A DNA stretch of 64,000 nucleotides from Aquamicrobium sp. LC103 (GTDB lineage Bacteria > Pseudomonadota > Alphaproteobacteria > Rhizobiales > Rhizobiaceae), in assembly GCF_001014615.2 (NCBI RefSeq), contig NZ_LBCQ02000010.1, forward strand, positions 186,001 through 250,000. Reading direction: 5' to 3'. Made by a program: the position numbers and the translations under genes. Shown here piece by piece: positions 37,424 to 47,422 of the stretch (its first letter is position 1; every line of letters begins with the position of its first letter). The notes below the pieces were generated by a model. The model was not told where the DNA came from, searched no databases, and saw only the letters and a list, made by a program, of their open reading frames with translations.

Positions 37424-38590
37424 ATGCCGATCTTGAACCGCGCCAGCGAGATGCACGAGGAAATCGTCGGCTGGCGGCGGCATCTCCACCAAAATCCCGA
37501 ACTGGGCTTCGATCTTGCGGACACCTCGGCCTTCGTCGCCGACAGGCTGCGGGCCTTCGGCTGCGACGAGGTCGTGACCGGCATCGGGCGGACCGGAGTG
37601 GTCGGCGTCATCCGTGGACGCCACGGCGCGGGCCGGACGGTCGGCCTGCGCGCCGACATGGACGCCTTGCCGCTCGACGAGCGGAGCGGCGTGTCGCATG
37701 CATCTCATACCGCCGGCAGGATGCATGCCTGCGGCCATGACGGCCACACGGCGATGCTGCTCGGAGCCGCGAAATATCTCGCCGAGACGCGCAATTTCGC
37801 CGGCAGCGTCGTGGTCGTCTTCCAGCCGGCCGAGGAGATCGGCGGCGGTGCCCGCGAGATGCTCGCCGAGGGTCTGATGGAGCGTTTCGGCATCGAGCGC
37901 ATCTACGGCATGCACAACATGCCTGGGATTCCGCTCGGCCATTTCGCCATCTGCGACGGCCCTATCATGGGAGCCCCCGCGAAATTCTCGATCACCATCA
38001 GCGGCCGGGGCGGCCACGCAGCGAGGCCGCACACCACGATAGACCCGATCCTCGCCGGCGCGCAGCTCGTGACCGCGCTGCAGACGATCGTCTCGCGCCG
38101 GACCGACCCGCTGGCCTCCGTCGTGGTCACCATCACCAAGGTCGACGCCGGCACGGCCTACAACATCATTCCCGAAAAGATCGAGCTCTGGGGCACCGTC
38201 CGCGCCTTGCGCATGGCCGATGCCGAAGCCGGCAAGGAGCAGGTCACCGCCGTCTGCGCCGGCGTGGCGGCGGCCACGGGCGCCAAGATCGAGATCGACT
38301 ATGAGGGCCCCTATCCGAGCACCGTGAACCCGCCGCAGGAAGCGCGCTTCTCGGCGCAAGTCGCGCAGGAGGTGGTCGGCGCGGACCGGGTCGACGCGAA
38401 TGTTAAGCCGTCCATGGCGGGCGAGGATTTCGCGCGCATGCTCGCCGCCCGGCCGGGTTCGTTCATCTTCATCGGCAATGGCGACAGCGCCGAACTTCAC
38501 CACCCGGCATATGATTTCGCCGACGAGGCGATCCCCGCCGGCGTGAGCTATTGGGTGAGGCTGACGGAAACCGCGCTGGCTCCGCGATAG
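37424..38590 (+). CDS. M20 family amidohydrolase (hippurate hydrolase-like)
   Basis: From ATG 37424 this has 388 residues. Metal-binding motifs MHACGHDGHTAM, the PAEEIGGGAREM segment with catalytic Glu and the SMAGEDF loop are all present. The dimerisation (lid) domain contains FSITISGRGGHAARPH. It likely deacylates N-acyl amino acids such as hippurate, though the substrate is inferred from family. It is convergent with msrB. Confidence 0.92.
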   Translation: MPILNRASEMHEEIVGWRRHLHQNPELGFDLADTSAFVADRLRAFGCDEVVTGIGRTGVVGVIRGRHGAGRTVGLRADMDALPLDERSGVSHASHTAGRMHACGHDGHTAMLLGAAKYLAETRNFAGSVVVVFQPAEEIGGGAREMLAEGLMERFGIERIYGMHNMPGIPLGHFAICDGPIMGAPAKFSITISGRGGHAARPHTTIDPILAGAQLVTALQTIVSRRTDPLASVVVTITKVDAGTAYNIIPEKIELWGTVRALRMADAEAGKEQVTAVCAGVAAATGAKIEIDYEGPYPSTVNPPQEARFSAQVAQEVVGADRVDANVKPSMAGEDFARMLAARPGSFIFIGNGDSAELHHPAYDFADEAIPAGVSYWVRLTETALAPR

Positions 38591-38594
38591 GCCG

Positions 38595-38996
38595 TCAGGC
38601 GGGTTCGAACTTCAGCGCCACGCCGTTGATGCAGTAGCGCAGATAGGTCGGCGGCGGGCCGTCCTCGAAGACATGACCGAGATGGCTGCCGCAACGCGCG
38701 CAATGCACCTCGGTGCGCACCATGCCGTAGCTGCGATCGACCGTGGTCTCCACGGAACCGGGAACCGGATCGTTGAAGCTCGGCCAGCCCGTGCCGCTTT
38801 CGAATTTCAGCTTGGATTCGAACAGCGGCTGATCGCAGCCGACGCAGGAGAAGGTGCCGGCGCGCTTCTCATGCAGGAGCGCGCAGCTTCCCGGCCGCTC
38901 GGTTCCGTGCTGGCGCATGACGGCATATTGTTCCGGCGTCAGCAGCGCGCGCCACTCCGCGTCGGTGCGGGTTACGGGATGGGTGTGGGTGTCCAT
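38595..38996 (-). CDS. msrB: Peptide methionine-(R)-S-oxide reductase
   Basis: This 133-residue enzyme has zinc ligands Cys51, Cys54, Cys99 and Cys102, the catalytic Cys122 in [11 protein letters not shown] and the conserved GTGWPSF segment. It reduces methionine-R-sulfoxide in oxidised proteins. There is no signal peptide, so it acts in the cytoplasm. Confidence 0.95.
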   Translation of the reverse strand: MDTHTHPVTRTDAEWRALLTPEQYAVMRQHGTERPGSCALLHEKRAGTFSCVGCDQPLFESKLKFESGTGWPSFNDPVPGSVETTVDRSYGMVRTEVHCARCGSHLGHVFEDGPPPTYLRYCINGVALKFEPA

Positions 38997-39062
38997 GGGA
39001 CGTCTCCAATGGGAGTTTTTGGTTCCTGCTGAATGTAAGGCTGAAAGCGACGTTCACCAACC

Positions 39063-40253
39063 TCAATGCTTCCTCGAAAGCTCCCTGGTCGCGCGTTCCA
39101 GCCCCGACAGCGTCAGCGGATACATCCGGTCCGAAAATATCTCACGGATCATCCCGATCGAATGGGTATAGCTCCAGTGCTTCTCCCTCGTCGGATTGAG
39201 CCACACCGCGTTCGGCCATTGCGCAAGCACGCGCTGCAGCCAGACGATTCCCGGCTCGGCGTTCCAGTGCTCCACCGACCCTCCCGCATAGGCGATCTCG
39301 TACGGGCTCATCGAGGCGTCGCCGACGAAGATCATTTTGTAGTCGTGGCCGTATTTGTGCAGCACGTCGTAGGTGGGGATGACCTCGCTGTGGCGGCGGC
39401 GATTGTCCTTCCACACGCCCTCGTAGAGGCAGTTGTGGAAGTAGAAATATTCCATGTGCTTGAATTCGGCGCGGGCGGCCGAGAACAGCTCCTCGACGAC
39501 GCGGATATGGTCGTCCATCGAGCCGCCGACGTCGAAGAACATCAGGAGCTTCACCGCATTGCGCCGTTCGGGCCGGGTCTGAACGTCGAGATAGCCATGC
39601 TCCGCGGTCGCATGGATGGTGCCCGGAAGGTCGAGTTCCTCCTGCGAGCCTTCGCGCACCCAGCGGCGCAGCCGTTTCAGCGCGACCTTGATGTTACGGG
39701 TGCCGAGATCGACGGAATCGTCGAAGTTCCTGAACTCGCGCTTGTCCCACACCTTGACCGCGCGGCGGTGGCGGCTTTCGTGCTGGCCGATGCGCACGCC
39801 CTCCGGATTGTAGCCATAGGCGCCGAAGGGCGAGGTGCCGGCGGTGCCGATCCATTTCGAGCCGCCCTGGTGGCGACCCTTCTGCTCCTCGAGCCGCTGC
39901 TTCAAGGTCTCCATGAGCTTGTCGAAACCGCCGAGCGCCTCCACCAGCTTCTTCTCCTCCTCCGACAGGTGTTTCTCGGCAAGCCGGCGCAGCCACTCTT
40001 CCGGGAGGTTGGCGACGTCGACTGCGCCTTCGCCCGAGACCGCCTCGACGCCCTTGAAGACATGGGAGAAGACCTGGTCGAAGCGGTCGATATGCCGCTC
40101 GTCCTTCACCAGCGCGGCACGGGCAAGGTAGTAGAAGCCCTCCACGTCATAGTCGACCAGATGGGCATCCATTCCCTCGAGCAGGGTCAGATACTCCCGC
40201 AGGGAAACCGGAACGCGGGCGGCCTTGAGTTCGAGAAAGAAGGGTATGAACAT
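39063..40253 (-). CDS. VWA domain protein, CoxE-like, partner of MoxR
   Basis: This 396-residue protein has a charged N-terminal half (MFIPFFLELKAARVPVSLRE) and a C-terminal von Willebrand A domain with a MIDAS motif DVGGS (241-245). The text GHDYKMIFVGDASMSPYEI supplies a later conserved part. MoxR-type AAA ATPases usually act with such proteins in assembly of enzymes or cofactors. The moxR gene is 1.9 kb upstream on the same strand, split by GH25 and GNAT genes. Confidence 0.88.
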   Translation of the reverse strand: MFIPFFLELKAARVPVSLREYLTLLEGMDAHLVDYDVEGFYYLARAALVKDERHIDRFDQVFSHVFKGVEAVSGEGAVDVANLPEEWLRRLAEKHLSEEEKKLVEALGGFDKLMETLKQRLEEQKGRHQGGSKWIGTAGTSPFGAYGYNPEGVRIGQHESRHRRAVKVWDKREFRNFDDSVDLGTRNIKVALKRLRRWVREGSQEELDLPGTIHATAEHGYLDVQTRPERRNAVKLLMFFDVGGSMDDHIRVVEELFSAARAEFKHMEYFYFHNCLYEGVWKDNRRRHSEVIPTYDVLHKYGHDYKMIFVGDASMSPYEIAYAGGSVEHWNAEPGIVWLQRVLAQWPNAVWLNPTREKHWSYTHSIGMIREIFSDRMYPLTLSGLERATRELSRKH

Positions 40254-40428
40254 GCGCGGCACTTTGCGTCGCATCCGTCCGCCAGACAAGCCCGGCGCGC
40301 CGTCGGCTTTCCGCCGCATATGGTAAAAAACCGGATTCAGCCTTTTTTGGTAATTTCCCGTTAGCAATTCCCGTCGGCGGGTTCGGTTCTGATTCTTCCG
40401 TCAGTGTTTGTTTTGCGTACGGGTGCTC

Positions 40429-41490
40429 ATGCGTTTCTCAGGCGTGCCGGCAATCCTTCTTGGGTTCATGGTCTTGGCGGGCTGCACCTCCAGCTCCGGC
40501 ATAGAGGACGTTCTCGCGCAAAAACCCTCGCCCGAGACGACGAGCTCGGTCGTCCGGTCGAGCGCTCCGGTGCCTTCCGTGGACGTGGGCAGCGTGGAGG
40601 AGATTCTGGCCTGGGCCGGTCCCGATCCGACGCAGGCGCCCATGCCCGACGTGCTGGTGCCCGAGGCCAGAACCGCGGGAATGCCAGTGCCCGCCGGGAA
40701 TACGGTTGCGATGCTGGCGCCGCCGAGGCCGGCCACACGCACCGCGCCGGCGCAACGATCGCGAATCTACAGCCACAGCTTCCGCGACGCCAAGCCTATC
40801 AATTTCGGTTCCGCCTCGCCCAGGAAGCTCGCCGTGCATGGCGTCGACGTCTCACGCTGGCAGGGCGAGATCGACTGGGCGAAACTGCGCACGCAGGGCG
40901 CCAACTTCGCCTACATCAAGGCGACCGACGGCGGCGACCATCTCGACCCAATGTTCAGGAAGAACTGGCGCGGAGCGGCCGAGGCCGGGCTGAAGCGGGG
41001 CGCCTATCACTTCTTCTATTGGTGCCGGGCCGCCAGCGAGCAGGCCGACTGGTTCATCCGCAACGTGCCGCGCGAACCCGGCGCGCTGCCGCCTGTCATC
41101 GACGTCGAATACAATCACCAGTCGAACTGCAAGCGCCGCCTGTCGCGCCAGAAGATCCAGGAGAAGATGCAGGTCTTCATGGACCGGCTCGAGCGGCACT
41201 ACGGACAGCGCCCGATCATCTACACGCCGCCGGATTTCTACCGCGACAATTTGCGGGGCGCGTTCAAGGACTATCCGTTCTGGCTGCGCTCGGTGGCCGC
41301 GCATCCTTCCAAGGTCTATCCCGGTAGGAATTGGGTGTTCTGGCAGTATTCGGGTTCCGGCCTGTCGCATGGCGTGGACGGCAAGATCGACCTTAACGTC
41401 TTCCACGGCAGCGAGGACGAATGGCATCGCTGGATCGGCCGGGTGACTGGCGGCAGGGCCGAGGTGGCTACAGCAGATCGTATTCGATGA
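40429..41490 (+). CDS. Lipoprotein GH25 lysozyme
   Basis: From ATG 40429 this 353-residue protein has a lipobox VLAGC (Cys19), a low-complexity linker (about 20-125) and a GH25 domain from VHGVDVSRWQGEIDW (Asp140) with catalytic IDVEYN (Asp225, Glu227). GH25 muramidases cleave peptidoglycan. The linker and lipid anchor would put it on a membrane facing the periplasm. It lies between the VWA and MoxR genes, on the opposite strand. Confidence 0.9.
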   Translation: MRFSGVPAILLGFMVLAGCTSSSGIEDVLAQKPSPETTSSVVRSSAPVPSVDVGSVEEILAWAGPDPTQAPMPDVLVPEARTAGMPVPAGNTVAMLAPPRPATRTAPAQRSRIYSHSFRDAKPINFGSASPRKLAVHGVDVSRWQGEIDWAKLRTQGANFAYIKATDGGDHLDPMFRKNWRGAAEAGLKRGAYHFFYWCRAASEQADWFIRNVPREPGALPPVIDVEYNHQSNCKRRLSRQKIQEKMQVFMDRLERHYGQRPIIYTPPDFYRDNLRGAFKDYPFWLRSVAAHPSKVYPGRNWVFWQYSGSGLSHGVDGKIDLNVFHGSEDEWHRWIGRVTGGRAEVATADRIR

Positions 41491-41914
41491 AGCCGGTGCG
41501 CCGCGCGACGCGGTCGTAGAGCCTGCGCGCCGTCTCGTTGGTCTCGTGCGTCATCCAGTAGACGTTGGTGACGCCGATCTTGCCGGCTTCCTGTTTCACC
41601 GCTTCGATTAGAGCGGCGCCCACTCCCTTGCCGCGGATCTCCGGATCGGCGAACAGATCCTGCAGATAGCAATTGTTGACGATCGACCAGCAGGAGCGAT
41701 GGTACATGTAATGCGTCAGGCCGACCGCTTTGCCGTCGAGCAGGGCGATGAAACCCTTGGGCTCGAACTCGCCTTCGGTGAACAGCCGCTTCCACGTGGT
41801 CTGGTAGACTTCCTCCGGCACGGTCGCCTTGTAGAAGGTGAGATAGTCTGTCCAAAGCCGGCGCCATTCGACGTGGTCGGACTGTTCGAGGGGGCGGATG
41901 GTGACTTCGGTCAT
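41468..41914 (-). CDS. GNAT family N-acetyltransferase
   Basis: This 148-residue enzyme has the acetyl-CoA loop DPEIRGKGVGAALIEAV and the pattern TIRPLEQSDHVEWRRLW at the start. It transfers an acetyl group to an unknown amine. ATG 41914 is chosen as the natural family start. Its end overlaps that of the GH25 gene by 23 bases on the other strand. Confidence 0.88.
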   Translation of the reverse strand: MTEVTIRPLEQSDHVEWRRLWTDYLTFYKATVPEEVYQTTWKRLFTEGEFEPKGFIALLDGKAVGLTHYMYHRSCWSIVNNCYLQDLFADPEIRGKGVGAALIEAVKQEAGKIGVTNVYWMTHETNETARRLYDRVARRTGFIEYDLL

Positions 41915-41961
41915 GGTTGTCGCTTTCCGTTTATGCATTCGCCGCTGTGCGGGCGTCGATG

Positions 41962-42034
41962 TTCCGGCATGGATCCTCGGGTCCGGAGCCGAACGAAGTG
42001 AGGTGCAGGAACCCCGGGGATCCATGCCGGAACC
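41962..42034. repeat. Palindromic repeat near moxR
   Basis: A perfect 16-base inverted repeat, GTTCCGGCATGGATCC / GGATCCATGCCGGAAC, flanks a 41-base centre. It lies between the GNAT and moxR genes and looks like a rhizobial intergenic palindrome. Confidence 0.75.
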
Positions 42035-42103
42035 TCGGCGCGATGCCAACGGTCCAGAACGAGGAAAGCGTTGTCCGCCTGCGCCCGCCAGGCGGACCGC
42101 CTC

Positions 42104-42943
<840 letters not shown>

Positions 42944-43142
42944 TCCCAACTCCGTTTTGATGCCGGCGAGACAGTAGGGGCGCCGGGCGCGCAGGGCAAG
43001 GCTTCGCATGCCCGCCGACCCGATTAGCATCCCGGACGAACATTGCTCCTCCTCGCCGGAACTCTCGCAAAAAACTCTGTCTCCCCGCGTGATTCTCGTG
43101 CCATTCCGCTGGCGAAGGAGACGGCCGCATTCTATATTAGAC

Positions 43143-43305
43143 GTCGCGGTCTGCGCCTCGCGGCAGGAGTAACATTCCCCGGGGCCTTATCGATCCTTAA
43201 GGGAGCTGTCCCTGGGAAGACCCGTGGGTTTTCTCACACGGCGCCCACCTACTTTGTAGGTTCCCGGGATCGACTTCTCCACCGGTTGCGTGGATCGCTC
43301 CTTCC
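43143..43305 (+). ncRNA. ssrS: 6S RNA
   Basis: This segment between moxR and 5-FCL has the known alphaproteobacterial 6S text: AACATTCCCCGGGGCCTTAT, then CGATCCTTAAGGGAGCTG, CCCTGGGAAGACCCGTGG and a later TAGGTTCCCGGGATCG that pairs back with the first part to form the open-promoter mimic. A TATATT box is at 43133-43138, so the start is near 43143; the end is approximate. 6S RNA binds the housekeeping RNA polymerase. Confidence 0.85.
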
Positions 43306-43380
43306 TGATTTCGTTTTGCCTTTGCAAAAGGTCGCTTCCTGTCGTGGCCTTTTCGGTGTCCTCGCGGCATAAAAGGCGCC

Positions 43381-43962
43381 ATGACCGAGCTGAAGGCACT
43401 CAAGAAGCAGCTGCGCCAGGAGGCGCTGTCGCGGCGCGACGCGCTCGATCCTCTCTGGCGCATCGAAGCCTCGCTCGCGATGGCGCGGGCCGCCGGCGAG
43501 CTCGCAGTGGAGCCGGGAACGATCGTCTCCGGCTTCTGGCCGATGCGCTCCGAGGTCGACGTGCGCCCGCTGATGTTCGCCTTGCGCGAAAGCGGCGCCC
43601 GGCTTTGCCTTCCCGCCATTCTCGACAGGACGACGATGGTGTTCCGCGAGCTGGTGCGCGGCGCGCCGCTGGTCGAGATGGGCTTCGGCACGGCGGGACC
43701 CGGCGAGGAGGCGCAGGTGCTCGATCCTTCCGTGATGCTCGTGCCGCTCGCCGCCTTCGATGCGCGCGGCCATCGCATCGGCTACGGCGCCGGCTATTAC
43801 GACCGGGCGATCGAGCGGCTGCGGGAAAAGGGCACCGAACCGCGCCTCGTCGCCATTGCTTTCGACTGCCAGGAAGTGTCGGAAGTGCCGGACGAACCGC
43901 ACGACGTCAGGCTCGGCGAAATCCTCACCGAAAGCGGCTTGCGCCGGTTTCCCGCCGGATGA
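43381..43962 (+). CDS. 5-formyltetrahydrofolate cyclo-ligase
   Basis: This 193-residue enzyme has the ATP/substrate motif RIGYGAGYYDRAI and the N-terminal KQLRQEALSRRDAL helix. It converts 5-formyl-THF to 5,10-methenyl-THF using ATP. Placement directly after 6S RNA (ssrS-ygfA order) is conserved widely in proteobacteria. Confidence 0.93.
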   Translation: MTELKALKKQLRQEALSRRDALDPLWRIEASLAMARAAGELAVEPGTIVSGFWPMRSEVDVRPLMFALRESGARLCLPAILDRTTMVFRELVRGAPLVEMGFGTAGPGEEAQVLDPSVMLVPLAAFDARGHRIGYGAGYYDRAIERLREKGTEPRLVAIAFDCQEVSEVPDEPHDVRLGEILTESGLRRFPAG

Positions 43963-43998
43963 ACGGCGCGGCCGGCGACGTCATGATCGGAGTAGCCG

Positions 43999-44406
43999 AT
44001 GCACCTGGTCTTTGCCTTCGGAACGCTGAAGCGCGGCTTTGCGCTGCATGATCGCGGCCTTGGCGGCGCGCGATTTCTTGGCGCATGCCGCATCGTCAAG
44101 CGCATGCCGATGCTCGTCGCCGGCCCATGGTTCGCGCCGATGATGCTCGATCGGCCAGGCGAGGGCTTTCGCGTCAAAGGCGAACTCTACCAGGTCGACG
44201 ATGCGCGGCTCCTCGTCCTCGATCGGCTGGAATCGGTCGGCGAGCCCGGCAATTTCCGCATCGTTCTCGACGTCGAACTGGTCGGCGCCGGCGAGCTTCG
44301 CCGGGCTTTCGCCTTCGTCAAGGCGCCCGAACTGGCCAAACCCGCCCATAGCGGCTATCTGGAGGACTATCAGGATCGCCGTTTCGTGCCGCCGGAGAGG
44401 CGCTAG
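43999..44406 (+). CDS. Gamma-glutamylcyclotransferase/AIG2-like protein
   Basis: This 135-residue protein begins MHLVFAFGTLKRGFALHD, the YGSL-type substrate loop of the family (here FGTLK), and has the LDRLESVGEPGNF segment supplying the usual Glu. It may act on gamma-glutamyl peptides or amines. It lies 36 bases after 5-FCL. Confidence 0.85.
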   Translation: MHLVFAFGTLKRGFALHDRGLGGARFLGACRIVKRMPMLVAGPWFAPMMLDRPGEGFRVKGELYQVDDARLLVLDRLESVGEPGNFRIVLDVELVGAGELRRAFAFVKAPELAKPAHSGYLEDYQDRRFVPPERR

Positions 44407-44478
44407 CTGGCTCGCATCATTCCGCGTAGCTATCCACCTCATCATTCCGCCGGCCGGAGCCGCCGCAAGGATTGCCAT

Positions 44479-45300
44479 ATGAGACTTCTTTTTCTCGGGG
44501 ACATGGTCGGGCGCTCGGGCCGCACGGCGGTGTGGGAGCGGCTCCCCTCGCTCATTTCCGACTTCAGGCTCGACTTCGTCATCGTCAATGGCGAGAACGC
44601 GGCCGGCGGCTTCGGCATCACCGAAGAGATTTTCCACCAGACGTTGAACGCCGGCGCCGATGTGGTGACCACGGGAAACCATGTCTGGGACCAGCGCGAG
44701 GCGCTGACCTTCGCGCCGCGCGAGGACCGCTTCCTCCGGCCCGCGAATTTCCCGAAGGGCACCCCCGGCCGCGGCTCCGGCGTCTACATGGCGAGGAACG
44801 GCGCGCGCGTCTTCGTCGCCAACATCATGGGACGCGTCTTCATGCATCCCGAGCTCGACGATCCGTTCCAGGCCGCCGAGCACGAGTTGGCCGCCTGCCC
44901 GCTCGGCGAGCAGGCGGACGCGGTGGTGATCGACTTCCACGCCGAGGCCACGTCGGAGAAGATGTGCTTCGCGCATTTCGTCGACGGGCGCGCCAGCCTG
45001 GTCGTCGGCACGCATACCCATCAGCCGACCGCCGATCATCAGATCCTAAACGGCGGCACGGCCTATCTCACCGATGCCGGCATGTGCGGCGACTATGATT
45101 CCTCGCTCGGCATGGACAAGGAAGAGCCGCTCAACCGCTTCCTCTCCAAGGTTCCCAAGGGCCGTTTCGAGGCGGCGGCGGGGCCGGCGACGATCTGCGG
45201 TGTGGCGGTGGAGATTTCCGACCGCACCGGCCTCGCCGAGAAGATCGCGCCTCTCAGGCTGGGCCCCAGGCTCGAGGAAACGGTGCCCGCATTCTGGTAA
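44479..45300 (+). CDS. TIGR00282 family metallophosphoesterase (YmdB-like)
   Basis: This 273-residue protein has the binuclear metal ligands in GDMVGRSGR, NGENAAGGFG, TTGNHVWD, DFHAEATSEK and GTHTHQPTAD. In Bacillus the homologue YmdB is a cyclic nucleotide phosphodiesterase. In alphaproteobacteria the role is less known. It follows the AIG2-like gene and precedes TerC. Confidence 0.9.
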   Translation: MRLLFLGDMVGRSGRTAVWERLPSLISDFRLDFVIVNGENAAGGFGITEEIFHQTLNAGADVVTTGNHVWDQREALTFAPREDRFLRPANFPKGTPGRGSGVYMARNGARVFVANIMGRVFMHPELDDPFQAAEHELAACPLGEQADAVVIDFHAEATSEKMCFAHFVDGRASLVVGTHTHQPTADHQILNGGTAYLTDAGMCGDYDSSLGMDKEEPLNRFLSKVPKGRFEAAAGPATICGVAVEISDRTGLAEKIAPLRLGPRLEETVPAFW

Positions 45301-45377
45301 GCCGTTGACGGCAATCGGGCTTCGCCCTACCTCTTGCAGACTTTTCTTTGTTTTTTCACAGAAAGTCCGCAAAGCCG

Positions 45378-46145
45378 ATGATCGAATTCTTCGCGCAGCA
45401 TCTCGATTGGCTCCACGACCCGACCGCCTGGGTCGCGCTCGTCACGCTCGTCGTTCTCGAGATTGTTCTCGGTATCGACAATCTGATCTTCATCTCGATC
45501 CTGACCAACAAGCTGCCCGAAGAGCATCGGGTCAGCGCGCGCAGGATCGGCATCGGCGCCGCGCTCGTCATGCGGCTGCTGCTGCTGGCGACGGTGGCCT
45601 ATATCGTGCAGCTCACCCAGCCGCTTTTCGAGGCTTTCGGGCATCCATTCTCCTGGCGTGACCTGATTCTGATCGGCGGCGGCCTCTTCCTCGTCTGGAA
45701 GGCGACCAAGGAAATTCACCATTCGGTCGATCCCGAAGACGGCAAGGACAACATCGTCGGCGAAACGCTGCAGGTGTCATTTGCCGGCGCGATCTTCCAG
45801 ATCCTGCTGCTCGACCTGGTCTTCTCGATCGATTCGATCATCACCGCGGTCGGCATGACCGACGAGATCGCCATCATGTACATCGCGGTGATCGCCGCCG
45901 TGACGGTGATGCTGATCGCGGTCAACCCGCTGTCGCGCTTCATCGAGAAGAACCCCACCATCGTCATGCTGGCGCTGGGCTTCCTGCTGATGATCGGCAT
46001 GACGCTGATCGCCGACGGCATGGGCTTCCACGTGCCCAAGGGCTACATCTATGCCGCCATGGGCTTCTCGGCGCTGGTCGAGGGGTTGAACATGCTGGCG
46101 CGCCGCAAGCGCAAGCTGGACAAGGAAGGCGGCGGCGCGCACTGA
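45378..46145 (+). CDS. TerC family integral membrane protein
   Basis: From ATG 45378 this 255-residue protein has about seven helices with the TerC motifs [16 protein letters not shown] and [16 protein letters not shown], whose Asp residues probably bind metal. TerC/YgdQ proteins are thought to export manganese or other divalent ions during metal handling or protein secretion. The function here is by family only. No Mn riboswitch is visible upstream. Confidence 0.88.
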   Translation: MIEFFAQHLDWLHDPTAWVALVTLVVLEIVLGIDNLIFISILTNKLPEEHRVSARRIGIGAALVMRLLLLATVAYIVQLTQPLFEAFGHPFSWRDLILIGGGLFLVWKATKEIHHSVDPEDGKDNIVGETLQVSFAGAIFQILLLDLVFSIDSIITAVGMTDEIAIMYIAVIAAVTVMLIAVNPLSRFIEKNPTIVMLALGFLLMIGMTLIADGMGFHVPKGYIYAAMGFSALVEGLNMLARRKRKLDKEGGGAH

Positions 46146-46186
46146 CGCGCCGCATGCCTCCGGCTCAGGCCGTCTGAGCCAGCGGC

Positions 46187-46534
46187 CTATTTTTTCGCGC
46201 CGGCGCGAAGCGCCTCCAGCTTGCCGCCATGCTCCTCGCCCCATTTGGCGAGCGAGACCAGTGCGTCGTCGAGCGACGCACCGAGTTCCGTCGCGGAATA
46301 TTCGACCCGCGGCGGCACCTCGTGGAACACCTTGCGGTGCACGATCCCGTCGGCCTCCATCTCGCGCAGTTGCTGGATCAGCACCTTCTCGCTGATCTCG
46401 GGCACCAGCCGTCGCAACTCCCCGAAGCGACGCGGCTCGTTGCGCACCAGCCAGAGGATATAGGCCTTCCATTTGCCGCCGATCACCTGGAAGGCGGGGC
46501 CCAGCCCGCAAAATTCCGGCTGCTGTTTTGCCAT
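46187..46534 (-). CDS. HxlR-type transcriptional regulator
   Basis: This 115-residue winged-helix protein has the HxlR pattern: AFQVIGGKWKAYILWLVRNEPRRFGELRR, then ISEKVLIQQLREMEADGIVHR and a C-terminal helix. A Cys (FCGLGP) near the N-terminus is at the usual redox-sensing place. ATG 46534 was preferred over a TTG at 46546. It is divergent from a GST gene, with a palindromic operator between. Confidence 0.9.
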   Translation of the reverse strand: MAKQQPEFCGLGPAFQVIGGKWKAYILWLVRNEPRRFGELRRLVPEISEKVLIQQLREMEADGIVHRKVFHEVPPRVEYSATELGASLDDALVSLAKWGEEHGGKLEALRAGAKK

Positions 46535-46562
46535 GGTTTTCCTCAATACTTACCATAAAGTC

Positions 46563-46587
46563 AGTACCTTACCATATTGTAGGTACT
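46563..46587. promoter_or_regulatory. Palindromic operator between HxlR and GST genes
   Basis: AGTACCTTACCAT-ATTGTAGGTACT is nearly palindromic (AGTACCT / AGGTACT, centre 46575) and lies in the 139-base divergent promoter. A related GTAAGTATT/AATACTTAC text follows at 46545-46555. This looks like an HxlR operator, though binding is inferred from placement. Confidence 0.6.
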
Positions 46588-46673
46588 TGCCGATCGTCAA
46601 GTATTGCATAGGTTTGCCGCAGTTCCGCACCGATCCCGCATCGGCGGCGGGCTCGACAAGAAAGGAAACTGCA

Positions 46674-47378
46674 ATGGAACCTGTGCTCTTCTACGGCATC
46701 CCGCATGGCTGCTCGTTCGGCTCGATCGTCGCGCTCGAATGGCTCGGCAAACCATATCGTCTCGTCCGCATCGACATGCTGGCGAAGGAAAAGGACGCCC
46801 GCTATATCGAGGTGAGCCCGCTCGGCCAGACGCCGGCGCTCGTTCTCGAGGATGGGCGTCCGCTAACCGAGAGCCTCGCGATACTGCTCAACATCGCCGG
46901 GCGCGATCTCGGCAGCGGGCTGGGCTTTGCCCAGGGCACGCCCGAACTCGACCGGCTGAACAGCATGCTTTCCTATCTCCACACGACCTTCCATTCGGCC
47001 TTCGCGCCGGCATGGACGGCCTACAAGCTGGCGGAGGACGATCCCGACCGGGAAATGCTGCGCGCGCTGGCAAGGGATCAGGCGGCGAAGTGCTATGCCC
47101 GTCTCCAGGACATGCTGGAGGGCAGGGGCTGGCTCGCCGGCGATAGGAAGACCGTGGCCGACGCCTATTTCATCGGCATCGCGCGCTGGGGCGAGGATCT
47201 CGGCCTGTTCGATCTCGCCAGCGAATATCCTGGCCTCCACGAGCACATCCGCAAGCTCGAGGCGGATCCCGGCGTCGTCTTCGCCCATGCCATCGAGGAC
47301 GGCAGGCCCGCGACTTCCAGCGGCGGCTTCCTCGGCCATGTCACGCCCGAGGAACTGGAGGTCCGCGCGGCCGCCTGA
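46674..47378 (+). CDS. Glutathione S-transferase family protein
   Basis: This 234-residue protein has the thioredoxin-like N-terminal domain (MEPVLFYGIPHGCSFGSIVA, then SPLGQTPALVLEDGRPLTESLAI) and the helical C-terminal domain. The SPLGQTPAL text supplies the cis-Pro and the TES motif binds glutathione. It is likely under the divergent HxlR regulator, often for detoxifying electrophiles. Confidence 0.9.
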   Translation: MEPVLFYGIPHGCSFGSIVALEWLGKPYRLVRIDMLAKEKDARYIEVSPLGQTPALVLEDGRPLTESLAILLNIAGRDLGSGLGFAQGTPELDRLNSMLSYLHTTFHSAFAPAWTAYKLAEDDPDREMLRALARDQAAKCYARLQDMLEGRGWLAGDRKTVADAYFIGIARWGEDLGLFDLASEYPGLHEHIRKLEADPGVVFAHAIEDGRPATSSGGFLGHVTPEELEVRAAA

Positions 47379-47422
47379 GGCTGCGCCGTCGATCTCCCCG
47401 CGGCGCGAGCCGCGGGGAGGCC

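Noticed and set aside
45300-45378. Manganese riboswitch before the TerC gene
   Set aside because: TerC family genes can carry one, but the 77-base leader is too short and has no matching core.
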